A stretch of DNA of 64,000 nt from Clytia hemisphaerica (taxonomy: Eukaryota; Cnidaria; Hydrozoa; Leptothecata; Clytiidae): contig CACVBU010001118.1 in assembly GCA_902728285.1 (NCBI GenBank), forward strand, positions 1-64,000. The letters run 5' to 3'. This document shows positions 50,241-58,530 of this stretch, in pieces. A model generated the notes under the pieces. That model worked only from the letters and a program-made list of their open reading frames with translations. It was not told where the DNA came from and made no database searches. Numbering within the stretch: position 1 is the stretch's first letter; every line of letters begins with the position of its first letter. The position numbers and the translations under genes are program-made.

Positions 50241-51438
50241 TGTAAGAGGCCAAAATGGAAGCAGAACCAAAGTCGAAGCAAGATGAATAGAACGGGGGGT
50301 TATGTTTTAAACATTCATTTTTCTCTTTCTCTTTTTTATGATCTTGTTTAAGGTTTTAACTTATTAATAAAAGACGCCGCCTATTTAAAAAAGATGTTCC
50401 TAACTTTACGTAACTTTAACAATGCCGGAAGATCAGCTGTTGAAAATCTTATCTTTTTATAAGAACTGTTACAGCTAATCTGCTTGGTTAATACAGCAAC
50501 AGAACCAAAATGGAAGCACCGGTAAAACTCGGACAAATCTTAAAGAAAATTGATTCTAGGCAATAGAGATTCACTTATTTTCGTTTCAATGTGTTCTCTG
50601 ATGTCAGAATTTTCCTGAAAGATATTCCCAAGTAGATTTAGGTTCTTCCTCCATTCTGGTTTAGGTTTTAAAAAAATATCATGGAACCAAGATTGAAGCA
50701 CTAGCAGTAACATTTAATCTTCTTTGAAGTGTTTTGGATCTTCCTAAATCTCAGATTTAGAATCTGCTTCCGTTTTGGCCCAGGTGTTGAATGTAGCAGA
50801 ACCAAAATGGAAGCAGTTGTAAAAACATAAGGAAAACTGGTTTTATGTTTTATTAACTCCTTTATTTTTATTTCAAAGTAGGTGGATCTCAATATCTCCC
50901 TAAAACAGTTTCCAGATTCTTATCTAGAATCTGCTTCCATTTTGGTTCGGGTGTTGAATATAGCAGAACCAAAATTGAAGCAGATCTAAATCGCAATTCG
51001 GAATACCTTTCTAAAGAAGAATTAGACCGTTAGACTCCCAAAACACTTCGAAATGAAAATATTGTTTTAATTTTCTTAATGTTTTCACAAGTGCTTCCAT
51101 CTTGGTTCCGTGATATTCAAAACCTAAACCAAACTGGAAGCAGAACCTAAATCCGAATCTTTAATTACATAACGCCTTTACATTGCATAAAAGACTTAAA
51201 CTTCTCTCTTCAATCCACAAAACTTACGCTCACTGTAAGTTCTTATAAAAAGTATATTAGTCTCATTTCTGATTTTTAAGAAATATATGATTACCCCCTG
51301 AATCGTTATTTGATCTTTCATAATAATTTCTCACTTCAAGTGCGTGTAAATAACTTCTATTGTTAAATACAATAGAATTCATCGAGGCGATTACTAGCTG
51401 CTTCAAGTTTGGTTCTGCTTCCATTTTGGCCTCTTACA
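50241..51438. mobile_element. 1.2-kb inverted-repeat element with TGTAAGAGG ends
   Basis: The left end reads TGTAAGAGGCCAAAATGGAA and continues GCAGAACCAAA; the right end is its inverse (TTTGGTTCTGCTTCCATTTT then GGCCTCTTACA), a TIR of about 31 bp. AGTGG flanks both sides (50236-50240, 51439-51443), suggesting a 5-bp duplication. The subterminal motif GCAGAACCAAAATGGAAGCA recurs inside in both orientations (near 50,500, 50,800, 50,930-50,985, 51,090-51,140), so the whole element is a series of nested hairpins. It has no coding capacity. The superfamily is unknown to me. Confidence 0.75.
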
Positions 51439-51443
51439 AGTGG

Positions 51444-52324
51444 GCCTTTAATGAGAGTCTGTCTCACTATTTTTTTTTCCGTGTTTCCTTCTGTCTGTCC
51501 GTTTTGGTAGAAACGGCGCTTAATACCAGTACCACACTTTTTGCCGCCTGGACAGTAGACTAGAGTCTACTTCTGGCTGAACTTTGCTTTTTGATAATTT
51601 TTTATGACGCTGAGTCCAGTGAAGTAGACTAGGAGCATTTGGCGAGGTCGCCATTTTGAAAAAAAAAATTAAAAATCAAGATAACAATAAAACTACTTGG
51701 AGTTGAATGATATAATCAAAAATGAGAAACAAACACGATTAACAGATTTGTAATCCCTTATTCTCAAATAAAAATATTGCTTCATACTGTTTTTACCTTC
51801 CAAAAACAACTAAAATCTGGCGGACTGTTTTACAGTCCGCCTAGGCAAAAGCATATTACCATATACTACCGGGCCACTTATCAGCGCCAAAAAGTCCATA
51901 AAAAAGCTTTAAGTGGACCCCGGGCTACCTGGACAGGGAAAAGCTTGCTAAAGTCGGGTACTGGCTAAAAAAGATATATTTTCTGATTTCGCGCTCCTTA
52001 ACAACAAATGTTTTCAAACAAAACAAGATGGCGGTCGAAGCGAGGAAATTGATTCGTGTTGATTCATACTTTCTTGAACATTTTCTTTGCTTTAGAGACT
52101 TTTCAAACCAAAGAAACCTTTTAGTGATTTTTCTTTGTAGACCTTTTTCAACATTCTGTCATATCTTATAGTTTTTGCTCAAGTTCTCATAAAGCTTTAG
52201 GGCTGAAAATTCAACCTTAAATCACTGTCATTTTAAGTTTCTTGTTTTCAAAAAGACTTTATTTTTAGGAAATAATGGCTTCTAATATAGAAATAAATAA
52301 ACTGAAATGTGTAAATTTAAATAA
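51444..52324. other. Intergenic DNA without supported features
   Basis: AT-rich. CTGGCGGACTGTTTTACAGTCCGCCTAGG near 51,817 is a short hairpin (GGCGGACTG with CAGTCCGCC). No gene or other repeat was recognised. Confidence 0.45.
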
Positions 52325-53776
52325 GACACACTGTTGCTTCTGGATCTGTCGCTGTTAAACAACGTGGCATGATTTTTCAAACTCGACAACGTACTCGACA
52401 CAGAATTATTTCAAGTAAACTGATTCTGGAACTTTTTTAATGGACACTAAAATGGAGTTAATGTGTAAATTGGAACAAGATTGGAACTTTTCCATGATGC
52501 TACGTGTGAAAATGGTAATTTCTGGATCTGTCTCGTTTAACGATTGGTGGCTTGATTTTTCAAACACGACATAGAATGGGTTGGTCTAAAAAGCAGGGTA
52601 GCCAATTGGGGTAGCCAATTGGGCTAGGTTGTGGGGTACCTAAATATTTTACAGACCAGAATAGAAATACCGAAAATGAATGCACAGAACCACATTTTAC
52701 TGACCAGGGAGCCTGAATCTGATTGATACTTAGATTGATCATGTATGATTCCAAAGATAAACAAAGATATAAATTACCACGTGCTAATGCACGAGGAGTA
52801 AGAAATAGAGCTTCATTATAATAGAGCTATTTCGAAAGACCTTTTGTACCTATTATAAGCTGCCATATTTAAAAATTTGGAAGGAATTAATTGTTTGAAA
52901 CATCTAAACATGATTTAAATTAAACAATAGATTCAATAACAAAGGATTGTTAAGATATGACAAGATTAGAGATCATATGGCCCAAAGGCGATTCCAAGCT
53001 ATTATCATCGAATTACAGCTTCACGGAAATAACAATTAAAAACATAAATAAAATCTAAATCTAAAATATTAAAAACTGTTCTGTATATATTTTTTATTCG
53101 GGTCTGTAAATTTTCAAACGAAGCCAAGATGGAAGACAAAATGGCGCCAGGTCTCTTGAGAAGTAACAAGTTTCAGTACCTTTGGAAAAAAGGCTATTGT
53201 GGCTGAAGTTCGAAAGGAATCTTAAATTTTATTACAAGGAATCATTAACAAGATGTTGTAATAGTTATTTCCACATGAAAACAGGTTTCAGATTTCAAAA
53301 GTTTAGGCAAAAAGAGGTACCCCATAACCTAGCCCAATTGGCTACCCCATTGGCTACCCTGCTTTTTAGACCAGCCCACATAGAATTATTTCAAATATAT
53401 ACCGATTTAAAATGGAATATGGCAATGGAGACTAAAATGCAGCTCATGTGTAAATTTGAACAAGATTGGAACTTTTTCCATGATGCTACGTGTGAAAATG
53501 GTTGTTTCTAGATCTGTCTCGTTTAAAGAATTGGTGGTTTGATTTTTAAACTCGCAACACAGAATTATTTCAAATATATATACCGATTATTAATGGATTA
53601 TGGCAATGGAGACTAAAATGCAGCACTTGTGTAAATTTGAACAAGATTGGAACTTTTTCCATGATGCTACATGTGAAAATGGTTGTTTCTAGATCTGTCT
53701 CGTTTAACGAATTGGTGGTTTGATTTTTCAAACTCGCAACACAGAATTATTTCAAATACCGATTATTAATGGATTA
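52325..53776. repeat. 181-bp tandem repeat (left part)
   Basis: Units contain ATGGCAATGGAGACTAAAAT, AACAAGATTGGAACTTTTTCC, CATGATGCTACGTGTGAAAA and CTGTCTCGTTTAA. ATGGCAATGGAGACTAAAAT recurs at about 53419 and 53600 (181 bp). An older, more diverged copy is at 52,325-52,577. An 800-bp element (52578-53377) interrupts the array, and the 6.2-kb palindrome (53777-59931) interrupts the next unit, whose remainder continues at 59932. The intact units supply the empty-site sequence for both insertions. Confidence 0.85.
52578..53377. mobile_element. 800-bp element with ~64-bp TIRs and 9-bp target duplication
   Basis: Left end GGGTTGGTCTAAAAAGCAGG, then GTAGCCAATTGGGGTAGCC; the right end carries the inverse with two or three differences for about 64 bp, to GGGGTACCT. 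ACATAGAAT is duplicated exactly on both sides (52569-52577, 53378-53386), and joining the flanks restores the 181-bp repeat. Long TIRs with a 9-bp duplication fit Mutator-like or Merlin (8-9 bp) non-autonomous elements. A Merlin-type transposase gene lies 10 kb away, but no link between them is shown. Confidence 0.85.
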
Positions 53777-53796
53777 CACGTTTTTTTTATAAGAAC

Positions 53797-53994
53797 GTCG
53801 AAAATTTTCGAAGTCTTCGGATGTTCTTAGTTTTTTGGATTTGAAGCCTAAAAATGTTCTTAAAATGTTCTTATTTTCAGCATTTTTTGAGCATTTTGAT
53901 GTAATTTCTTAAGAAAATGCATGTTTTTCTCCAAAGCCTTAGAATGTTCTTAGAATGTTCTTAAATTTTTGGGCCTCGAAGCCTTATGTTCTTA
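53797..53994. repeat. Left-end-only subterminal segment with GTTCTTA repeats
   Basis: These ~198 bp lie between the terminal 20-mer and the arm on the left only; on the right the terminal 20-mer joins the arm after a few bases. GTTCTTA occurs at about 53823, 53856, 53867, 53946, 53957 and 53988, and the segment is bordered by ATAAGAAC and GTTCTTAT. Either the right end lost this part by recombination between GTTCTTA copies, or the left end gained it. GTCGAAAATTTTCGAAG near its start is a short palindrome. The repeats could be binding sites for the mobilising enzyme. Confidence 0.65.
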
Positions 53995-54039
53995 TATAGT
54001 AGTAGATAGAATATGATAGTTCTGGCACAGCATGCTCAA

Positions 54040-54175
54040 AGTGAGTGACTCAAGGTGTGAAAAACAACTCATGGTGTGAAAAACGACTCAATGTGTGAAA
54101 AACGACTCAATGTGTGAAAACGACTCAATGTGTGAAAAATGACTCAATGCGTGAAAAACGACTCAATGTGTGAGA
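54040..54175. repeat. 19-bp TGACTCA minisatellite, left arm
   Basis: About seven units of GACTCAATGTGTGAAAAAC with small variants (GACTCAAGGTG, AACTCATGGTG, TGACTCAATGCG). It lies outside the first gene, near the element end, and is mirrored at about 59,730-59,865. Some units contain TGACTCA, the AP-1/bZIP consensus. Its position suggests a subterminal regulatory or recombinase-binding array. Confidence 0.8.
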
Positions 54176-54362
54176 AAATAATGCTGAAAATGTGCTCCCA
54201 CAAACCTAACTTAAGCTATGGGTAAATATTCTGTCTTTTTCATTAACGAGAAAAATGAGCTTCGTTCGAGTTTGCTCTAAGATCTGGAATACTTGGTTCA
54301 CTACTAGAGGATTTCTTTACTCCCTTGGATTTATATTTTTTACGCTATCTCTCTGTTAAACA

Positions 54363-54950
54363 ATGGCAACACCAAATCAAAAAAGAAGTTTATCCTGTTC
54401 AGATGCTCCAAAGAAGAAACGGTGTTTCAAGAGCAGAATTTCAAGGTGGAAGAATGACCGAACCATAAATTTCAATGTCGAAAACTACTTTGATCAAGAA
54501 GAGGAATTCTTTATCATAACTCAAAAACTTAGTGGGCAACATACCAACTCGATCATTTTCTCTCCTGACAAAGCTAATCTTCTCATCGCTAATGTCACTG
54601 GTTATCTTTTGGAATGGAAACGAAAGAAGTTCAAAAATGAAATGCAAAACGTGTTTTTTAAGATCATGCGAGAAAAAGTCTTGCAAGTGCGGCGAGAAAT
54701 GTGCGAAGGATGTTTGGAGGACTACCCAAGTCAACTTCATCACTACTGTCTCACAACGGAGACTAAGCAATTTGTAGAAGATGCATTTTCGAATCTCCTT
54801 AAAGTGGTCGATGAAGAGGAAGCCAACGAAATTTGCAACAAGACGCTACAGATGAATGGTGAAATCAAATATTCCAAACAAGAACTCTTAGTTGATGAAC
54901 AATGGGTCAGAAATTTGAAACAATTAATTTTAAAATATTTAAATTGTTAA
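54363..54950 (+). CDS. Unknown 195-aa protein with PKKKR and CxxC/HxxC motifs, left-arm copy
   Basis: I do not recognise the family. The protein has a basic N-terminus with PKKKR at residues 16-20 (a classical nuclear-localisation pattern), a second basic block KSRISRWKN (23-31), and a mixed helical region with EWKRKKFKNEM (84-94). Then C114-E-G-C117 with H126, H127 and C129 form a likely metal-binding site, followed by an acidic helical C-terminus. The start ATG is in an AACAATGG context, about 25 bases after a TATATTTTT stretch. Stop is at 54948-54950, with AATAAA at 54985-54990. It points toward the centre of the palindrome and converges with the next gene across only 26 bases. An identical-length copy lies at 58955-59542. 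Nuclear, nucleic-acid-related function is inference. Confidence 0.72.
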   Translation: MATPNQKRSLSCSDAPKKKRCFKSRISRWKNDRTINFNVENYFDQEEEFFIITQKLSGQHTNSIIFSPDKANLLIANVTGYLLEWKRKKFKNEMQNVFFKIMREKVLQVRREMCEGCLEDYPSQLHHYCLTTETKQFVEDAFSNLLKVVDEEEANEICNKTLQMNGEIKYSKQELLVDEQWVRNLKQLILKYLNC

Positions 54951-54976
54951 ATTATTTTATTACTCATAATATACCG

Positions 54977-55374
54977 TTACATAAAATAAATAAATAAAGC
55001 TAATGAAATAATCAAATTGTTGTCTTTACATATGTATTGATCTCTTATAGAAAAATGAATGCCATCAATATAATAAATCAGCGTGTTAAGATAATCCACC
55101 TGTTCGATTTTCTTTTGTTGGGTACATTTCTTCACAACTTTTGCTTTCTTTGATTGAATTGGGACCAGTCTCTTTTTATCTTTGTAGTGAGCGTGATGGT
55201 ACATTGAGTACATCTTCGCTTTTAACTTGATAATACTCTCATTCAGCAAAGCCTTAAAAGTAACTCACTTTTTTTAGTCTTACTTACATTAAGGCAGTTG
55301 AGCTTGACGAAAGCCTCAAATAACTTCAATAAAATACCTTGAAGACTTTCAAAAAGCGGACTTCCCAAATTCAT
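54977..55374 (-). CDS. Unknown 120-aa basic protein with an apparent 35-nt intron, left-arm copy
   Basis: Exon 1 is 55374-55288 (29 codons, starting MNLGSPLFESLQG). A GTAAGT donor follows at 55287, and a TTTTAAG acceptor ends at 55253. Exon 2 is 55252-54977 (91 codons plus stop), with ALLNESIIKLKAKMYSMYHH, lysine-rich KRLVPIQSKKAKVVKKC and a hydrophobic end LIISLALFIYF. Without splicing, exon 1 meets a stop after the junction, so splicing or a frameshift is needed; 35 nt would be extremely short for an intron. A TATAAATA box lies 90 bases upstream (55465-55472). The family is unknown. If the gene starts instead at the internal Met, it is a 90-aa protein at 54977-55249. The right-arm copy is frameshifted. 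Confidence 0.5.
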
Positions 55375-55464
55375 TCTTTATAATTAAAAATAAGACATCA
55401 TTGTTTTCTTTAATCACGATTACTGATGAGGTCATTTTGTTATTACAATACTCCATTTCATTTA

Positions 55465-55472
55465 TATTTATA
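55465..55472 (-). promoter_or_regulatory. TATA box of the 120-aa gene, left arm
   Basis: TATAAATA on the minus strand, 90 bases before the proposed start codon. The mirror copy is at 58433-58440. Confidence 0.5.
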
Positions 55473-55730
55473 CATTTCTTCTAGCTTTTTGTTAGTGCTA
55501 ACATCCTTATCCTGTTACTTTTATTCTTAAACAACGTATCTGAAACTTAAAGCATCATATATATTATCATGATGTTTCAGTAACCCTACCTTACGCTAAA
55601 TACTTGACCTCGGGTAAAATGATTGACCCAAAGAATAAAAGAAATAAAATACAAGTATTATCTAATCAGAGAGCAATATATTCAGAGCTTTAATGAAAAT
55701 ACAAGTGTCCATTACAGAGATCGTTTCGTT

Positions 55731-56171
55731 TCATTCTTTCATTTCATCATTTGAAAATTGAATTATTTGTCGATGAATCAAAAACCGACGTTTTTCAATA
55801 GCAAAATCCAATGCTTCCTCAAAGTCCATATCTTCTTCGTCTCTAACTCTTTGCAAAGTTTGCATGATGGCTTTATGAGTCATATTCTTTTTCATTGCCC
55901 GGAGAAAAAGGATCTTGTATTTATAAATTTCATTAATTGATAAACCAGTCTCTTCGCATTCGTTGAACATGGTCTCCCAGATATTTATTGTTTCTTCATC
56001 ACCTTGAGATTGTTCACTGTCATCAGAATCTTCATCATTGGACATCGACTCACTGTCTGGATGATCCTCATCTTCTTCATCTTCAGATTCTTCAGGGTGG
56101 GCTTTTGCAACATGGCGATTGTAGTTGCTTTTTGTGGAAAAGGTCTTTTCGCAATCGTCACATTCATACAT
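55731..56171 (-). CDS. Acidic C2H2 zinc-finger protein, 146 aa, left-arm copy
   Basis: The N-terminus holds one classical C2H2 finger, C4-x2-C7-x12-H20-x4-H25 (YECDDCEKTFSTKSNYNRH). A long acidic, serine-rich linker follows (residues 28-62, with EESEDEEDEDHPDSESMS). A helical C-terminal part has NIWETMFNECEETGLSINEI, YKYKILFLRAMKKN and EEALDFAIEKRRFLIHR. One finger plus an acidic tract suggests a DNA-binding regulator; the C-terminal part may be a protein-interaction domain. I do not recognise the family. A TATAAA lies 51 bases upstream (56223-56228), and ATTAAA follows the stop (55689-55694). A short upstream ATG opens a 9-codon frame ending in a TGA that overlaps the main start. It is transcribed away from the centre. 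The right-arm copy is identical in length. Confidence 0.8.
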   Translation of the reverse strand: MYECDDCEKTFSTKSNYNRHVAKAHPEESEDEEDEDHPDSESMSNDEDSDDSEQSQGDEETINIWETMFNECEETGLSINEIYKYKILFLRAMKKNMTHKAIMQTLQRVRDEEDMDFEEALDFAIEKRRFLIHRQIIQFSNDEMKE

Positions 56172-56222
56172 CGTCGCCCTTGGTTTTAAACATTATGAAG
56201 AAATGGAATCTTTTCTTGCCAA

Positions 56223-56228
56223 TTTATA
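56223..56228 (-). promoter_or_regulatory. TATA box of the zinc-finger gene, left arm
   Basis: GGCCTATAAATTGG on the minus strand, 51 bases before the ATG. The mirror copy is at 57677-57682. Confidence 0.6.
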
Positions 56229-56399
56229 GGCCAAATGCAAGAGGAATCCGATATAGGGTTTCTCTTTAGGATCTTGGATTCTTGCTCTTCAATTGAATAC
56301 GCTCGTGTCTTTTTTTTTCTTTTCTTTACAATCGATTTTTGACTAAGCTAGCTTGATCTTATTCTACATTTCCTAATCTATTTTATTAATCATTTTGGG

Positions 56400-56872
56400 A
56401 CTATCACCTAATCTTTGTTTGGGATTACCTAATCCCTATTAAAGATTACCTAATCCCTCTTTGGGATTACCTAGTCTAAGGGAATCCTTTTTGAGATCAC
56501 CTAATCCATGTTTAAGATTACCTAATCTTTAATTGGGATTATACTGAATCCATGATAATATGTTTTGGAGATCACCTAATCCCTGTTTAAGATTACCTAA
56601 TCCTTCACTTAATCTCTCTTTGGGATTACCTAATCTCTCTTTGGGATTACCTAATCTCTGTTTGGGATTACCTAATCTCTGTTTGGGTTTACCTAATTCA
56701 AGCTAATCCTTATCTCAGATCACCTAACCCTATTATAAGATCACCTAATCCCTCTTTGTAATTACCGGATTCAAGTAAATCTTTTAGAGATTAGCGAATC
56801 TCTTTATTACATTACCTAATCCCTCTTTGGGACCAACTAATCCTCATTTGAGATTATATAATCCCTAAGTTT
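56400..56872. repeat. GATTACCTAATC motif array, left of centre
   Basis: About 18 copies of GATTACCTAATC or close variants (GATCACCTAATC, GATTACCTAGTC), many spaced ~20 bp apart with CCCTCTTTGG or CTCTGTTTGG between. The 12-mer is itself palindromic except for its central CC. GGATTA/TAATCC is the core recognised by K50 homeodomain proteins, and ~20-bp spacing places copies on one face of DNA, as in iterons. It lies in the shared upstream region of the two divergent zinc-finger genes. Confidence 0.85.
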
Positions 56873-56901
56873 TTTTCTTCCAATTCACATCATTAACTGA
56901 A

Positions 56902-57004
56902 ATCGCTGGGCGGGGAACGCCTTCGGCGTTCCTTTTTAACAAAAAGGAAAACCTCTGGTAAGTGGAAGTACAGGGAACGCCGGAGGCGTTCCCCGCCCAG
57001 CGAT
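56902..57004. other. GC-rich multi-hairpin centre of the palindrome
   Basis: Left arm CGCTGGGCGGGGAACGCC and right arm GGCGTTCCCCGCCCAGCG face each other. Each side also folds on itself: GAACGCC-TTC-GGCGTTC at 56915-56931, and GAACGCC-GGA-GGCGTTC at 56975-56991. A third small hairpin, CCTTTTT-AAC-AAAAAGG, sits at 56931-56947. The unpaired spacer between arms is about 41 bp (56933-56973). The local GC content contrasts with the AT-rich arms. It could form a cruciform; a replication-origin or resolution-site role is speculative. Confidence 0.8.
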
Positions 57005-57029
57005 TTCAGTTAATGATGTGAATTGGAAG

Positions 57030-57510
57030 AAAAAAACTTAGGGATTATATAATCTCAAATGAGGATTAGTTGGTCCCAAAGAGGGATTAGGTAATGTAAT
57101 AAAGAGATTCGCTAATCTCTAAAAGATTTACTTGAATCCGGTAATTACAAAGAGGGATTAGGTGATCTTATAATAGGGTTAGGTGATCTGAGATAAGGAT
57201 TAGCTTGAATTAGGTAAACCCAAACAGAGATTAGGTAATCCCAAACAGAGATTAGGTAATCCCAAAGAGAGATTAGGTAATCCCAAAGAGAGATTAAGTG
57301 AAGGATTAGGTAATCTTAAACAGGGATTAGGTGATCTCCAAAACATATTATCATGGATTCAATATAATCCCAATTAAAGATTAGGTAATCTTAAACATGG
57401 ATTAGGTGATCTCAAAAAGGATTCCCTTAGACTAGGTAATCCCAAAGAGGGATTAGGTAATCTTTAATAGGGATTAGGTAATCCCAAACAAAGATTAGGT
57501 GATAGTCCCA
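57030..57510. repeat. GATTAGGTAATC motif array, right of centre
   Basis: Inverted copy of the array at 56,400-56,872, with the same unit order and spacing. A substitution near 57,360 and a one-base deletion near 57,529 are among the few differences between arms here. Confidence 0.85.
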
Positions 57511-57676
57511 AAATGATTAATAAAATAGATAGGAAATGTAGAATAAGATCAAGCTAGCTTAGTCAAAAATCGATTGTAAAGAAAAGAAAAAAAAAGACAC
57601 GAGCGTATTCAATTGAAGAGCAAGAATCCAAGATCCTAAAGAGAAACCCTATATCGGATTCCTCTTGCATTTGGCC

Positions 57677-57682
57677 TATAAA
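57677..57682 (+). promoter_or_regulatory. TATA box of the zinc-finger gene, right arm
   Basis: GGCCTATAAATTGG, 51 bases before the ATG at 57734; identical to the left-arm copy. Confidence 0.6.
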
Positions 57683-57733
57683 TTGGCAAGAAAAGATTCC
57701 ATTTCTTCATAATGTTTAAAACCAAGGGCGACG

Positions 57734-58174
57734 ATGTATGAATGTGACGATTGCGAAAAGACCTTTTCCACAAAAAGCAACTACAATCGCCATGTTGCAA
57801 AAGCCCACCCTGAAGAATCTGAAGATGAAGAAGATGAGGATCATCCAGACAGTGAGTCGATGTCCAATGATGAAGATTCTGATGACAGTGAACAATCTCA
57901 AGGTGATGAAGAAACAATAAATATCTGGGAGACCATGTTCAACGAATGCGAAGAGACTGGTTTATCAATTAATGAAATTTATAAATACAAGATCCTTTTT
58001 CTCCGGGCAATGAAAAAGAATATGACTCATAAAGCCATCATGCAAACTTTGCAAAGAGTTAGAGACGAAGAAGATATGGACTTTGAGGAAGCATTGGATT
58101 TTGCTATTGAAAAACGTCGGTTTTTGATTCATCGACAAATAATTCAATTTTCAAATGATGAAATGAAAGAATGA
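57734..58174 (+). CDS. Acidic C2H2 zinc-finger protein, 146 aa, right-arm copy
   Basis: Same product as 55731-56171: one C2H2 finger at residues 4-25, an acidic serine-rich linker to about residue 62, then a helical, charged C-terminus. Both copies are full length and their translations are identical over 146 residues, so either recent duplication or gene conversion between arms keeps them the same. It is transcribed outward from the central motif array, divergent from the left copy with about 1.56 kb between start codons. ATTAAA at 58211-58216 is the likely poly(A) signal. Confidence 0.8.
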   Translation: MYECDDCEKTFSTKSNYNRHVAKAHPEESEDEEDEDHPDSESMSNDEDSDDSEQSQGDEETINIWETMFNECEETGLSINEIYKYKILFLRAMKKNMTHKAIMQTLQRVRDEEDMDFEEALDFAIEKRRFLIHRQIIQFSNDEMKE

Positions 58175-58432
58175 AACGAAACGATCTCTGTAATGGACAC
58201 TTGTATTTTCATTAAAGCTCTGAATATATTGCTCTCTGATTAGATAATACTTGTATTTTATTTCTTTTATTCTTTGGGTCAATCATTTTACCCGAGGTCA
58301 AGTATTTAGCGTAAGGTAGGGTTACTGAAACATCATGATAATATATATGATGCTTTAAGTTTCAGATACGTTGTTTAAGAATAAAAGTAACAGGATAAGG
58401 ATGTTAGCACTAACAAAAAGCTAGAAGAAATG

Positions 58433-58440
58433 TATAAATA
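58433..58440 (+). promoter_or_regulatory. TATA box of the 120-aa gene, right arm
   Basis: TATAAATA, about 90 bases before the ATG near 58531; mirror of 55465-55472. Confidence 0.45.
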
Positions 58441-58530
58441 TAAATGGAATGGAGTATTGTAATAACAAAATGACCTCATCAGTAATCGTGATTAAAGAAA
58501 ACAATGATGTCTTATTTTTAATTATAAAGA

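Noticed and set aside
55985..56269. ORFs antisense to the zinc-finger genes (60-93 codons)
   Set aside because: They are shadows of the acidic linker's codons (GAA/GAT read backwards) and duplicate symmetrically with the real gene.
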